A stretch of 41,080 nucleotides of DNA from an uncultured bacterium. Lineage in GTDB: Bacteria; Patescibacteriota; Gracilibacteria; Absconditabacterales; Absconditicoccaceae. This document shows, piece by piece, positions 8,374-18,703 of this stretch; positions within the stretch are counted from its first letter, which is position 1, and each line of letters starts with the position of its first letter. The translations under genes and the position numbers were made by a program. The notes below the pieces were generated by a model, which worked only from the letters and a program-made list of their open reading frames with translations, did no database searches and had not been told where the DNA came from. The stretch lies in NCBI GenBank assembly GCA_937872535.1, contig CALMTC010000016.1, forward strand, positions 1-41,080, in the 5' to 3' direction.

Positions 8374-9915
8374 ATGGTGGTGTCGAAGATAAAAAGTTTT
8401 TCGATGATGGGCTTGGAATGAAATGAGATTGTGGTGGAGGTTTATACGAATAAGTCATTACCAGGAATTGATATTATTTGACTGCCAGATGCATCGGTAA
8501 AGGAAGCGAAGGAGAGGATTAGAGCTACATTTAAGCAGATAGGTTGTGATTTACCACCCAGGAGAATCGTACTGAATCTGGCTCCGTCTGATATTAAAAA
8601 AATGGGAAGTAGTTTTGATTTGCCTATGGCTGTCGGGATTCTTTTGCTTTTACACCAAGATAAAGTGGTCGTTTCTCAAAAGCTGATTGAACAGAGCTTG
8701 TTTTTTGGTGAACTTGGGCTGGATGGTAAAGTGAAGAGAGTAAACTGATTACTACCTTCTGTGATTGCTGGTGTTAAAAACTGATACAAATCTTTTTTTG
8801 TACCCAGAGAAAATCTTTATGAGCTGGAGTATGTGGAGTGAATTTCTTTATATCCTGTCGATGATTTTAGCCAGATATTTACTTTTTTTTGTAAAGGAGA
8901 GTGATTGGAAGTGGTGATGGGTGGGAAAAAAGTTCTTGAATTTGATCATCACTATGGTGAAGATTTTTCTCAGGTAAAATGACATTTAGTGGCTAAGAGG
9001 GCTTTGAGTATCGCTGCGACGGGGCTTCATAATGTGCTAATGATTTGATCTCCTTGAACTTGAAAGACGATGCTTTCAAAGGCGATGCATAGTATTTTGC
9101 CACCGCTTGATTTTTCTGAGATACTCGAGGTTAGTCAGATTTATAGTATCGTTGGTAAACTTTCGGCTGAGTGTCCTTTGATTTCTCGTAGACCGATGAG
9201 ACAGATCCATCATACTGCTTCTAAAGTGTCTATCGTCTGAGGAGGAAAAGCTTTGACTCCATGAGAGATTAGTTTGGCTCACAGGTGAATTTTGTTTTTT
9301 GATGAGTTGCCAGAATTTCCTAGAGAGGTACTCGAGGTTCTCAGGCAACCCTTGGAAGATAAAGTGATGAGCATTTCTCGCGTGACTGGAACGGTTCAGT
9401 ATCCAGCTGAATTTCTTTTTGTGGCTTCGATGAATCCCTGTAAGTGCTGATTTTACAAAGATCTTCAAAAAAATTGTATCTGTAGCCATCGTGAAATTAA
9501 AAACTATCAGTCTAAAATTTCTGGTCCTTTGCTTGATAGAATTGATATGATTCTTGAAATCCCTAGAGAATCTATGGAAGTTTTGATGGATAAAAATCAC
9601 TATTTTGATACTCAGGCTTTGCAAGAGGCTGTCAATTGTGCTTGGCAGACTCAGAAAAAAAGATTTGAGGGTACGGCGATTAGTTCCAATGCTCACATAC
9701 CAGCTGTTTTGATTGATAAATTTATAGAACTTGATGAAAAAGCTGAACAGCTTTTATTTCAATCTACTAAAGCTTTTACTCTTTCTCCGAGGCTGGTTCA
9801 TAGGATTCTGAGGCTTTCTAGAACGATTGCTGATATGGACAATCAAAAAAAAGTCTGACAAGTTCATTTGTCAGAGGCTTTACATTATAGATCGAAGAGC
9901 TTGTTTTTGGATTAA
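8374..9915 (+). CDS. comM: ComM/YifB-family Mg-chelatase-like AAA+ ATPase
   Basis: ComM is a hexameric AAA+ helicase that promotes branch migration during natural transformation. The 513-aa product has the N-terminal domain ([56 protein letters not shown]). Next comes Walker A, GSPGTGKTM at 9046-9069, where all three glycines are TGA. It is followed by [13 protein letters not shown], Walker [10 protein letters not shown], and a Cys-bearing insertion in [17 protein letters not shown]. The C-terminus is [11 protein letters not shown]. The start ATG 8374 is preceded by AGGAAGAAA and fits the family N-terminus. With the pilus genes downstream it fits a DNA-uptake pathway. Confidence 0.92.
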
Positions 9916-9921
9916 GTGTTT

Positions 9922-9988
9922 CCCTTCGACAGGCTCAGGAATTAGAGCTTTTTAGGTGGATTGCCGCACTCCGTTCGTAATGACGATT
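9922..9988. repeat. Two dispersed repeats side by side
   Basis: CCCTTCGACAGGCTCAGG at 9922-9939 is a short copy of the first family. GGATTGCCGCACTCCGTTCG at 9958 followed by TAATGACGA is a copy of the second. They fill the gap between convergent comM and the minus-strand gene ending at 9987. Confidence 0.7.
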
Positions 9989-10304
9989 AGGCTAGTTCGA
10001 GAGCTTGTTCAGGTTTTGCATTTTCTATAAATTTCTTGAGGTTTGCAAAAATTGTATCGACTGTTTGATCGTAGTTTGGAGTATGATTTTTATAAAATTC
10101 AGCTAATTCATCTAGTGTGGCGTTTGATTCTACTAGATTTTCTAGTGCTGTAAAATCTTCTGTAGAAGTGATAAACTGAGTACATTCTTCGATGAGAGAT
10201 TCTGCTATGAAATTTTGGGCTTGGTCTAAAAAATCTGTCATTTCTTCTGCTTGAGGTATGGCTATGTCTAGGAGAAACATATTAAGTTTTTGAGTGATTG
10301 GCAT
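9987..10304 (-). CDS. Small helical hypothetical protein, 105 aa
   Basis: I do not recognise this protein. It is acidic and almost entirely helix-forming (AEEMTDFLDQAQNFIAESL, TALENLVESNATLDELAEF), with no membrane segment, no Cys and no Gly. It ends in the repeat pair next to comM, and a repeat copy lies upstream of its start (10362-10389). Open frame, start codon and AT-rich upstream region suggest a real gene, but with no family to compare, certainty is moderate. Confidence 0.55.
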   Translation of the reverse strand: MPITQKLNMFLLDIAIPQAEEMTDFLDQAQNFIAESLIEECTQFITSTEDFTALENLVESNATLDELAEFYKNHTPNYDQTVDTIFANLKKFIENAKPEQALELA

Positions 10305-10361
10305 TTTTATGACATAGTAAAAATAAAAATTTTATTTCTGGTTTCTTCTCGATTTCCCTTT

Positions 10362-10389
10362 CCCTTCGACAGGCTCAGGGACCGGGAGA
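10362..10389. repeat. Dispersed CCCTTCGACAGGCTCAGGG repeat
   Basis: CCCTTCGACAGGCTCAGGGA followed by CCGGGAG lies between two minus-strand genes. It is identical over 28 nt to the start of the copy at 20614. Confidence 0.8.
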
Positions 10390-10414
10390 AGTTATATCAG
10401 CTTTGTTTTTTAAC

Positions 10415-11320
10415 TTATTTTTTCGTGAAGAAGTCGTATTCTTTGTATTCTGCTGAATTTTCTTGTGGTTTTCCTTTTGCTTTCATAAATTCAAAGTAAG
10501 CTTTGGCAGTCATCAGATAATGATTTTTTAAGAGTTTTGTGGTTTTGGCAGGTTTATTTTTTCGTGATTTTGGACCATTGGTTTCTAGGTATTCTTTGAA
10601 TTTTTCTTGAAGTTTTGGAATATTCTTGATGCGAAAAAGTCGTGAATAACCCAGAGATTTTTTCAGAGTAGATTCATAGTTCGCGCCAGAAAATGAGTTT
10701 TCGAGTTTGCTATTTTTTCTCATAGTCATAAGATGTTCTGTCCAAAACTGTGGTTTGCTGAGGAGTTCTAGATTAGAAAAGTTTTCCAGTTGAGCTTGCA
10801 TCTCACTCATTTGTTTTTCTTGCTGAGCTACTTTTTCTTTGAGCTGATTATTTTCTTCTTTAATTTCATAATTGTTTTCGGGGTTTTTTCCAAGATCACT
10901 TAGATTTTTTTCTAGTTCAGATTTTTTGTTTTTATACTGATCAATAATTGCTTGAATTCAAGCTTTCGCTATTTCATCTGGAGCATCATTTAGCTGTTTT
11001 TCAAAACTAGAAATACTGTCATTCAGAGAGCTTATCTGAGATGCTATGTTTTGAGGATTTGCTTGTTTTCCAGGTTCTCATTCTTTTCCAGCTTTTCACT
11101 TTTCTTGAGGTTTTGTATCGTTGCCTTTTGAGTTGTTTTCTTGTCAAGGCTTTGGAGTTACTGGCTGGGTTTGTGTGTTTCACTGGTCAGTTGATGAGAT
11201 TGTTCGGATGTTCATTGGTTTTTGGTGAACTAAATATTTCTCTTCTCAGTTTAGAAAAAATTTTTTATTTGTCAAAAAATAATTCACTAAAATCATGAAA
11301 AAGTTTTTTCTGATTGCCAT
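10415..11320 (-). CDS. Coiled-coil hypothetical protein, 301 aa
   Basis: I do not recognise this protein. Read with TGA = Gly it runs from ATG 11320. A Gln/Pro/Lys/Gly-rich low-complexity region (about residues 45-95, four or more TGA codons) is followed by a long Glu/Lys/Gln-rich coiled coil (about 95-185, SSLNDSISSFEKQL to KVAQQEKQMSEMQAQ). A basic helical C-terminus follows (SRKNKPAKTTKLLKNHYLM, KAYFEFMKAKGKPQ). The first 30 residues are hydrophobic and basic. ATG 11215 (MNIRTISSTD) is a reasonable alternative start that drops them. It could be a structural or scaffold protein, which is inference only. Confidence 0.6.
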
Positions 11321-11357
11321 TTAGTTCGTTTTTATAAATTTGCCTGATATCTTTAGA

Positions 11358-11406
11358 ATGGATTGTGGATTGCCACATATCACTTCGTTCTATTCGCAAT
11401 GACGAA
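11358..11406. repeat. Dispersed GGATTG..CAATGACGA repeat
   Basis: GGATTGTGGATTGCCACATA is followed by a spacer containing CTTCGTTCTATTCG and then CAATGACGA, matching the copies at 2977 and 9958 at both ends. Confidence 0.7.
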
Positions 11407-11524
11407 TTTTACGGTTTTAATTCTTCCCAATATTTGTTGAGAGTACTATAGTTTTCTAAAGTATCTTGTTTTGATCGGTGTTTTTCGTATATTCTTAGCA
11501 GAATTTTATATTTTTTTGATTGTG

Positions 11525-12628
11525 ATGAAAATAGGAATTGTTGGATTGCCAAATGTTGGTAAATCTACTTTGTTTAATGCTTTGACGAAGTCGTATGCTG
11601 CTGATGCGGCGAATTTTCCGTTTTGTACGATAGAGCCGAATGTTGGAATCGTGAATGTGAAAGATCCTAGAATAGAAAAATTGGCTGAAATATCAAAGAC
11701 TCAGAATCTGATTTATGCGACGATTAAGTTTGTCGATATTGCTGGACTGGTGAGAGGAGCGAGTGAGGGGCAAGGACTTGGAAATAAATTTCTGTCTCAT
11801 ATCAGGGAAGTTGATGCGATTTTGCAGGTGACGAGACATTTTGAAGATGGTGATATTAGCCATGTCGAGGGAAGTATCGATCCCATTAGAGATATCGAAA
11901 TTATTCAGACTGAGCTGATGCTTTCGGATCTGGAACAGCTTGAAAAAACTCTCGATGGATATGCTAAAAAAGCAAAATCTGGTGACAAAGAAGCTATTAA
12001 ATTGACTGAAATTATCAATGTAGTGGTCGCCGGACTTCGCCAGTGAAAACTCGTTATTGACTGTCTGGAAGATTTTTCTGCTGAAGATAAAAAACTTCTT
12101 CAGGGTTATCAACTTTTGACAAATAAGCCATTTATTTATGCTGTGAATGTGGCTCAAAGTGAACTAGGAAAAGCGCCAGCTATCCAAAAAGAGTTTGCAG
12201 AAAAGCTTAAAAAACCGGTAGGCATTGTTTGTGCTCACTTTGAGTCTGAGATGATAGAATTTAGTGCTGATGAGAGAAAAGAGTACCTGTCAGAGCTAGG
12301 ACATGCTCAGCATTTGGATCATATTCCGACGCTGGATGATTTGATTGCTGTGGCCTTTGATACTGTCGGGCTGATGTATTATTTCACGACTTGAGAAAAA
12401 GAGACGAGAGCCTGGACGATACCAAAGTGATCGACTGCACCGCAGGCTGCTGGAGCTATTCATACTGATTTTGAAAAGTGATTTATCAAGGCTGAAGTGA
12501 TCGCTTACGAAGACTTCGTGGCTGATGGCTGATGGGCTGCTGGAAAGGAAAAAGGTCATGTCAAACTTGAATGAAAAGAATATATTGTAAAAGACTGAGA
12601 TATAATGCTTTTTAGGTTCAATAATTAA
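11525..12628 (+). CDS. ychF: Redox-regulated ribosome-binding ATPase YchF
   Basis: YchF is an Obg-family P-loop NTPase that prefers ATP and binds ribosomes. The product is 367 aa, against about 363 for the family. It starts [20 protein letters not shown] (G1), then [16 protein letters not shown], the G3 region [21 protein letters not shown], an HxxH-free helical domain, and the C-terminal TGS domain ([48 protein letters not shown]). TGA is Gly in GLRQG and throughout the TGS domain. The start at 11525 is set by the family N-terminus; an earlier in-frame codon at 11471 adds 18 residues unlike the family. Confidence 0.95.
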
Positions 12629-12630
12629 AA

Positions 12631-12707
12631 AATAATTTTCTGGTAAACCTCCCTAACCCTCCTTCAATAAGGAGGGAATAATGTCGGAAACCTCCTCGCA
12701 ATGACGA
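12631..12707. repeat. Intergenic repeats between ychF and the ABC gene
   Basis: An AATAATTTTCTGG box (12631-12643) is followed by a palindrome (AACCCTCCTTC..AAGGAGGG) and by CTCCTCGCAATGACGAAG, a remnant of the GGATTG..CAATGACGA family. I see no gene here. Confidence 0.55.
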
Positions 12708-12751
12708 AGTTTGTTTTTCTGGTGAATGTTTATTCTCTTCAATAAAAAAAT

Positions 12752-14560
12752 ATGCTCAAAAAAGAATTGGCTTTTTGGAAGAAATTTTTTGGCCCAGCTT
12801 TGCAGTTTAAGTGGTTGTTGATGTGGGTTATTTTTTCTTCGATATTTTTTTGATCTTTGGCTTTTTTCCGATGATATATTTTAAAAATGATTACTGTTTC
12901 TATTGAAACCAAAAATTTAGATCAATTTTTTCTGATTATATGAGTTTTGCTGATTTTGATTGTGCTAAGATTTTTGCTTTTTTATCCATTAAGAAATAAG
13001 AGACAATTATTTGAAAATCGTATTCAACTTTTTTTGTATGAGAAATATTTATCTAGATATATTATTTCTGATAATAATAAAGTAGAATGATTTGGTACTG
13101 GTAAAATGAATAGTATCATTCAAAGATGATGTGATACTTGGAAAAGACTTTTGTCTTTAATTATTGATAAATGATTGCTAGAATTTTTTTCTCTTCTGTT
13201 TATTTTTTTTGGAGTGTTTTTTGTGTTTGGTTGATTTGTTTTTTTGATTGTTTTGTTGTTTTTTGGATTGTCATTTTCTATTTCTTATTATGGGAATGAT
13301 AAGTTGAAAGGTGTGAGAAGACAGAGAAGAGAATATACAACTTTGGCTGATTCTCATATCGTGAGATTGATTATGTCAAAATTTGAAGTTTTGCAGAATC
13401 AAAAAATTTTATTTGAATTAAAACAAGTTGTAGGGATTTTTGATAAAATATTATGATATTCAAGAGAGGAGTCAAAAATGATTTTTTACTCTTGGGATAG
13501 TCAGATTTTTGTGTTTGATTTATCAAGAGTCTGTGTTTATTTGTATGTCGGTTATGGAGTTTTTCTTTGAAATTATATGCTTTCTGACTTGATGCTTATT
13601 GTCCTTTGGATGGGACAGATAAATTCTTGATTAATTGGTATTAATTGAATTATACAACAATATTTTCAAGAAATAATTCAAGTGGAAAAACTTCGAGATA
13701 CATTTGATGATATGCCAAAAATAAAGTGATATGATGAGTGAAAAAAATTCGTTTATAAAAACTGAGATATTGTTTTGAAGGGGATGAATTATTCGTATTC
13801 TGGATCGAAAGATGCAGCGAAGATTTTTGATAATTTATCTCTCAGTATTGCTGGTGGGAAAAAGACGGCTCTGGTGGGGCTAAGTGGATCTGGAAAAACT
13901 ACGCTGATAAAATTATTTGCTGGATATTTGCATGCTGATAGCGGAGAAATTCTCATTGATAAGCAAAAGCTTCCTACTGGTGAAGAGGTGAGTGCAAAAA
14001 CTGTGATGCTGGAGTCGTACTACAATCAGCTGGGCTATTTGACTCAAGAGCCGAGTGTTTTTGATGGTACGATCAGAGAAAATCTAATATACTGAATAAA
14101 AAAACTTCCTACTTCTAAGAGATGACTGTTAGATCTTGATGAGAAAATAAAAAAAGCTCTGAATCAGGCAGAATGTCAGTTTGTATGGGATATGAAAAAT
14201 GGAGTTGATAGTCAGATTGGTGAAAAAGGAGTCAGATTGTCTGGTGGGCAAAGACAGAGATTAGCAATTGCTAAAATATTTTTGAAAGATCCAAAGATAA
14301 TCTTACTGGATGAACCAACTAGTGCGTTGGATAGTTTTAGTGAGGAGAAAGTAAGCGAGGCTCTACATCGTTTGTTTGAATGAAGAACTGTGGTGATCGT
14401 GGCTCATAGATTACAAACTGTCAAAGAAGCTGATGAAATCCTGGTGTTTGAATCGAAAAATGGATACCAGTCAGAGGTGGTAGAAAGATGAACTCATCAA
14501 CAGCTCACCAAGAAAAAGTGAATCTATGCTCGTATGCTGGAGTTGCAAAGTGGATTCTAG
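12752..14560 (+). CDS. ABC exporter, fused permease and ATPase
   Basis: This is a type I (MsbA/MdlB-like) ABC half-transporter, 602 aa, probably acting as a dimer in the cytoplasmic membrane. The N-terminal about 320 residues hold several hydrophobic segments rich in Phe, Leu and Ile. The ATPase domain has Walker [18 protein letters not shown]-loop [14 protein letters not shown], signature [14 protein letters not shown], Walker [14 protein letters not shown] and the switch His in [10 protein letters not shown]. About twenty TGA codons are read as Gly, so the gene looks like fragments under the standard code. The substrate cannot be told; lipids, peptides and drugs are all possible. It stands alone between ychF and the toxin pair, ending at TAG 14558. 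Confidence 0.9.
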
Positions 14561-14576
14561 ACTTGTATAAAATTTA

Positions 14577-14604
14577 TTGACAATCAAACATGTATTGCTA
14601 AACT
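14577..14604 (+). promoter_or_regulatory. Promoter of the antitoxin-toxin pair
   Basis: TTGACA (14577-14582), a 16-nt spacer and TAAACT (14599-14604), 31 nt before the antitoxin ATG. Confidence 0.55.
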
Positions 14605-14635
14605 AACAATAGATTTATATTGTTTTCTTTCTCTT

Positions 14636-14911
14636 ATGCCAGCTATCACAGTGAATCTACCAGAAAAACTTATTGCTCAAGTAAAAAATCTTGCTAAACA
14701 AAAAAAAACTACTCAGAGAGCTATTTTTGAGGAAAGTATTGAACAGTATTCTAAGGAAGCTAGAAAAGCTAAAATGGTAAAAGAAATGAAAGAATATGCT
14801 GAGTATCTTGATTCTGATCCTGCTATGAGAGCTGAGATTCAATTTCTTGTCAATGCAGGGAATAAACAATATTTAGAAATGTTAGAAAGAGTGGAAAATG
14901 GTTGATATTAA
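14636..14911 (+). CDS. Antitoxin of a MazEF-like pair (ribbon-helix-helix type)
   Basis: This 91-residue protein begins MPAITVNLPEKLIAQVKNLA, a strand followed by a helix as in ribbon-helix-helix DNA-binding antitoxins, with a helical acidic C-terminal half likely to wrap the toxin. It overlaps the toxin gene start by 14 nt, the usual sign of a translationally coupled toxin-antitoxin operon. The family probably also represses its own promoter; TTGACA at 14577 lies just upstream. The TGA at 14903 is Gly here, so the protein ends GGY at TAA 14909 rather than at the TGA. The antitoxin subfamily is not certain. Confidence 0.8.
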
Positions 14912-15263
14912 AAAATATGATATCTGGCTTGTTGATTTGGACCCTACTAAATGACATGAGCAGAATGGAAAAAGACCTTGTATTGTATATCAAAATAATC
15001 TTATTTCTACTCAGGGAGTTTCTCAAACATTTTTGGTCATACCACTTACTTCTCAAGGTAAAACAGAATCGCCTGTTACACTTTTTCTTAGTAATTTTGA
15101 AAGATATTGATTATCATTGCCTAGTTTTGCACTGTGTTTTCAGATGAAAGCTGTTGATGTATCATGATTTGTTAAAAAAATTGGGAGTATTGGTGATGCA
15201 AAAACAAAAGAGTTACTCAAAATAAAACTTTTCAATACACTTGATTTTGATGATGATTTCTAA
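14898..15263 (+). CDS. mazF: MazF/PemK-family endoribonuclease toxin
   Basis: MazF toxins cut RNA at short sequence motifs. The 121-aa product begins MVDIKKYDIWLVDLDPTKGH, the hallmark strand with the catalytic-site loop. It continues with EQNGKRPCIVYQNNL and the second conserved region TFLVIPLTSQGK, and ends with a basic helix-strand part. The Gly of the PTKGHEQ loop is encoded by TGA, so a host with the standard code would make only a short fragment. The pair is therefore adapted to the code of this organism. It follows the antitoxin with a 14-nt overlap and ends at TAA 15261. Confidence 0.88.
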
Positions 15264-15379
15264 AAATTTCCATCCGATGCGAAAGGTTTCCGATGAATCG
15301 AAATAAACTCTCATTATTTTTTTTCACTTCACTTAAAAAATAAATACTCATCTTTTATTTTCTGGTTTAAACTCAAAAA

Positions 15380-15820
15380 ATGGCTAGTGCAACTGAATAT
15401 TCACTAAAATATATCAATCTGTATCCTAAGACTGAAAAAGAACTGAGAGCAAAGTTGATGGAAAAACACTATGGAGAAGAGGAAATCGAGAAGACGATTA
15501 CTTATCTCAAACGCAAAAATTATGTCAATGATGAGCTTTATTGTGAACTTTATATCAATTCTCAGTTGATAAAAAAAGGTAAGCCTCTCTATGCTGTAAA
15601 ACAAAAGCTTCTTCAGAAGTGAGTGGATAAAACTCTAGTTAATAAATCTTTGGCTCAGTATAAAGATGAAATTGATGACTGAGTTTCTCAGACTATTGAA
15701 AAACTTATCCAGCAGCGAAAGAAAAAGGGCTTGGAGTGATTTGAAATTATTCAAAAATTGATGATGAGAGGGTATTCTCTGGAGCTTATTAAAAAAGTTT
15801 TGAATAAAAGAGAGGAGTAG
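15380..15820 (+). CDS. recX: RecX-family regulatory protein
   Basis: RecX modulates RecA filaments. The 146-aa product carries the three-helix repeats of the family: EYSLKYINLYPKTEKELRAK, YGEEEIEKTITYLKRKNYVN with the typical DELYCELYI, and LIKKGKPLYAVKQKLLQKG-V. A last repeat is at the C-terminus (KGLEGFEIIQKLMMRGYS). TGA = Gly at 15620, 15680 and 15737 closes the frame. Start ATG 15380 follows a TTTTATTTTCTGG box at 15353-15365. recA is not in the window. Confidence 0.85.
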
Positions 15821-15881
15821 TTTTTGAAATATATATTTTTCAGAATAATAAATTTTTTTATGAAGAATAGATAGCTGAAAT

Positions 15882-15910
15882 TTGACAAAAAAAAAGTTTT
15901 TTGATAGAAT
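15882..15910 (+). promoter_or_regulatory. Strong sigma-70 promoter of the pilus block
   Basis: TTGACA (15882-15887), a 17-nt spacer and TAGAAT (15905-15910) form a near-consensus promoter 30 nt upstream of ATG 15940. Confidence 0.75.
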
Positions 15911-15939
15911 GGAGCTGTTTATTTCTGTTTTCTTTTGCG

Positions 15940-17277
15940 ATGGGAGATCCAAAAGAGTCTCAAACTCCTGAAATAAGCATTGATTTAGATCAACTTATTG
16001 ATGGTTCTAGTAGCGAAAAAAAGTCTGAAAATATGGCTGTTGCTTTTTCTGATAAAAAAAATGATACTGTAAATTTAGCTCATATTACTTTAGAGTCTGC
16101 AAAAAAAGATACTATTGTTTTTTGAGATAGTCGTGATTCTTATGATGTTTGAAGTTTGAAAGTTTCTTATTGGAAGCGAATTTTTTTCTCTTTTTGATTT
16201 TTGGCTGTTACTGTTATTTCTCTCTTGATTCTTATTTTTTATCAACGATATTTTACTGAGGCATCGAAAAACCATGTCAGTGAAAATGCTTTACCAGTGA
16301 TCAATGCTTATAAAAAAGTTTCTCGTTTCGTTGATTTTTATTTGCCTTTTCAGTGATTCACTTACTATAATGACTTGCCTTTTGATAATAAATCTGCTGT
16401 TCTCAGTATTAATGATGTTGTGGGGAGCGATTCTATTAACTATATTGATAAAAAGGATATTTTGACTAAAGCTAGTGGTATTCTAGGCACTCAGCTGGTA
16501 AATATCTATAATGATGTCGATACTACTAAGAAAAAAATCTGAAGAAATGCTTTTTTTAGTAAGGAAATTGAAGATCTGATTATCGACCCAGATGCTTCTT
16601 TGCAAAGATCATTGCTTTCACTCGAAGCAATCAAATTTAGTACAGCACTCAAGATTTTTTCTTATCTTGAAAGCTTTTTGACTCAATTTTCTCAGAGCTA
16701 TGGCTTTTCTTTGCCGACCGTCAGAGTGGCTATTGATGGATTGCTTCGTAGAGGAGAGAAAGATTTGACTGCTTATCTTTTCTACTGTTATTTTAATCCT
16801 TATGAAAATCCTGAAACTTGTACAAAATTTGGTGATTTTGATGCTTCATATCGCTATGCACAAGAGCCTAACTTTGATTCTCGTTTTTTTATTTCACTGA
16901 TGAGGTTTGTAGATCAAAAACTAGAAAATACAGATTTTCCTAGTTTTAATCTTTCATTTCAAAATTTTGATCCAACTTCGAGCAATATTACGATTCAAAT
17001 TCAGATCAATACTTTTCAACAAGATGAACTTGAACTTTTGTCTAAGTGAATTTTTAACCCTCATATTTTTATGGTCACTCATTTGATACAGCTTCTGAAA
17101 CAAAGTCTTATTATTGTTTGAGAAAATATTGATTTAACGAAATTGAAGGTGACTAAAAAAACTTTAAAGATTGGATGAATTGATTTTGTGGTCAATACAT
17201 CATCTTTGACCTTTGCTGTTCCACTTCAAAAGACTACACAAAGAGAGATTTTTGATTATGTGAATGAAGATTTTTAA
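15940..17277 (+). CDS. Bitopic membrane protein next to pilus genes, 445 aa
   Basis: I do not recognise the family. It has about 80 polar, acidic cytoplasmic residues, one strong membrane segment (FFSLFGFLAVTVISLLILIF, about residues 85-105), and about 340 residues outside the membrane with mixed helix and strand. It heads a same-strand run: 17288 (bitopic), pilB, pilC, 21889 (bitopic). The position and single-anchor topology suggest a role like the PilN/PilO alignment subcomplex, but it is larger than those and I see no diagnostic motif. ATG 15940 was chosen because the promoter at 15882-15910 would place transcription start after the codon at 15901. TGA codons occur throughout. Confidence 0.75.
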
Positions 17278-17287
17278 TTTTTTGTAG

Positions 17288-18703
17288 ATGAGAATGAATA
17301 ATCAGAATAAACATATTATTTCATTTATTGAACGATACAAGAGCCAGGAATTAATTTTTAAAATTGTTTGGCCAGTTTGTGTTGTTGTTTTTTTTATTCT
17401 GATTTGACTGAGTTTTTCTGTTTATTTGACGGCGACTGAAATGAATTCTCATTCTGCTGATCTTATCAATGTTTCTTATTATTCTCTTGATCAAGTGAAG
17501 AGTAATAATTCTACAAAAAATATTCTTAAAGATGCTAGAAATTTGCCTGATTTGGTAAGATTGTCTCGTAATGCAGAAGAAGAAAATACTAGATTGAATG
17601 CTTATTTTGATTCGCTTCAACAACCTTATAAGTCTTTTTTACAGTATTTTTTACTACCACCACTGAATATTTGGGAAGATCCTTACACAAAAGCTATTGA
17701 TACGAAGCTTATTTGACAAAGATTTTTGGCTGAAAATCCATTTAGCGATTTGGCTTTACTTGGTCGCTGGAGTGACTTTTTCCGTGTGGTTTGAAATGGT
17801 GAATTTTATAATGAAATTACTGATATCTCAATTTCTCCTCTTCAAGAGCAGGATAATTGATATTTTTCTTTTGAATTAAATGTTTCTTTTCTGGCTCCAA
17901 ATAAACGCGCATTTTTATTTTTGATTAATGATTTGTCGTTTAGTTCTAACAGAGAAAATATTTCTTTGGTTCATGAATTTGTTTATAATCTTCGAGAATG
18001 ACTGAGAATTTCTTATCAAAAAACTCAAACTGGTACGCTTTTGACAGGAAAGAGTCTTGATGATTTTATCGCTCGTTCGCTTATGGATTGGGTTCATGGT
18101 AAGCAAGATATTTCTTTCTTGACTGAGGCTGTTATAGAAAATACTATTAAAAAAACTGTTGAATGTAATAATGAAGATCTTCAATATTGTGCTTTTCTTT
18201 TCAGACAAAAATATCAAACTGTTCCTTCTTTAGCTTATAGTGTGTGAGATTTGAAAAATCCAGATAAAAAACCTTTGTTGAAAAAATTTTTTCAGAGAAT
18301 GGCTCCAGTTATGAATATAAAAAGATTTACTTTTACTCCTCAGAGAAAAACTTTGGGGCAAGCTTCTCAGTCTTATGTTGGGCAGATTCAATTTCAGATT
18401 TTTGGTAGATGACTTATTAAGTCTGATTACGATAGAATTTCTTTGGCTCTTGCGAAACAGTGTTTTTGACCTCAACAAGATTTACCACTTACTGTGCAAT
18501 TGGCTAAAAAAACTGTCGATCAGGCTGTTGTTGACTTGGCTAGTATCAGTACTTTGGATACTACTAAGAATAAAAAACTGCAAGAGCTGACTGATATCCT
18601 TAATAACTATGAACTCACTTTTGATCAGCTTACTTATTACAATAAAACTATAAAAATCTTTGAAATTTTTAGAATGCTGGATGATGGTAGATTGTGTAGA
18701 TAA
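17288..18703 (+). CDS. Bitopic membrane protein next to pilus genes, 471 aa
   Basis: I do not recognise the family. One membrane segment lies near residues 25-47 (KIVWPVCVVVFFILIGLSFS), followed by about 420 extracytoplasmic residues. It begins 10 nt after the previous gene, so both are in one operon. In PilMNOP systems PilN and PilO are adjacent bitopic proteins, and this pair has the same arrangement with much larger outer domains. ATG 17294 two codons on is an equal start choice. TGA codons (for example 17407, 17714, 17792) are read as Gly. Confidence 0.75.

Noticed and set aside
11471-11524. Earlier start for ychF
   Set aside because: YchF begins directly at the G1 strand; the extra 18 hydrophobic residues do not fit.
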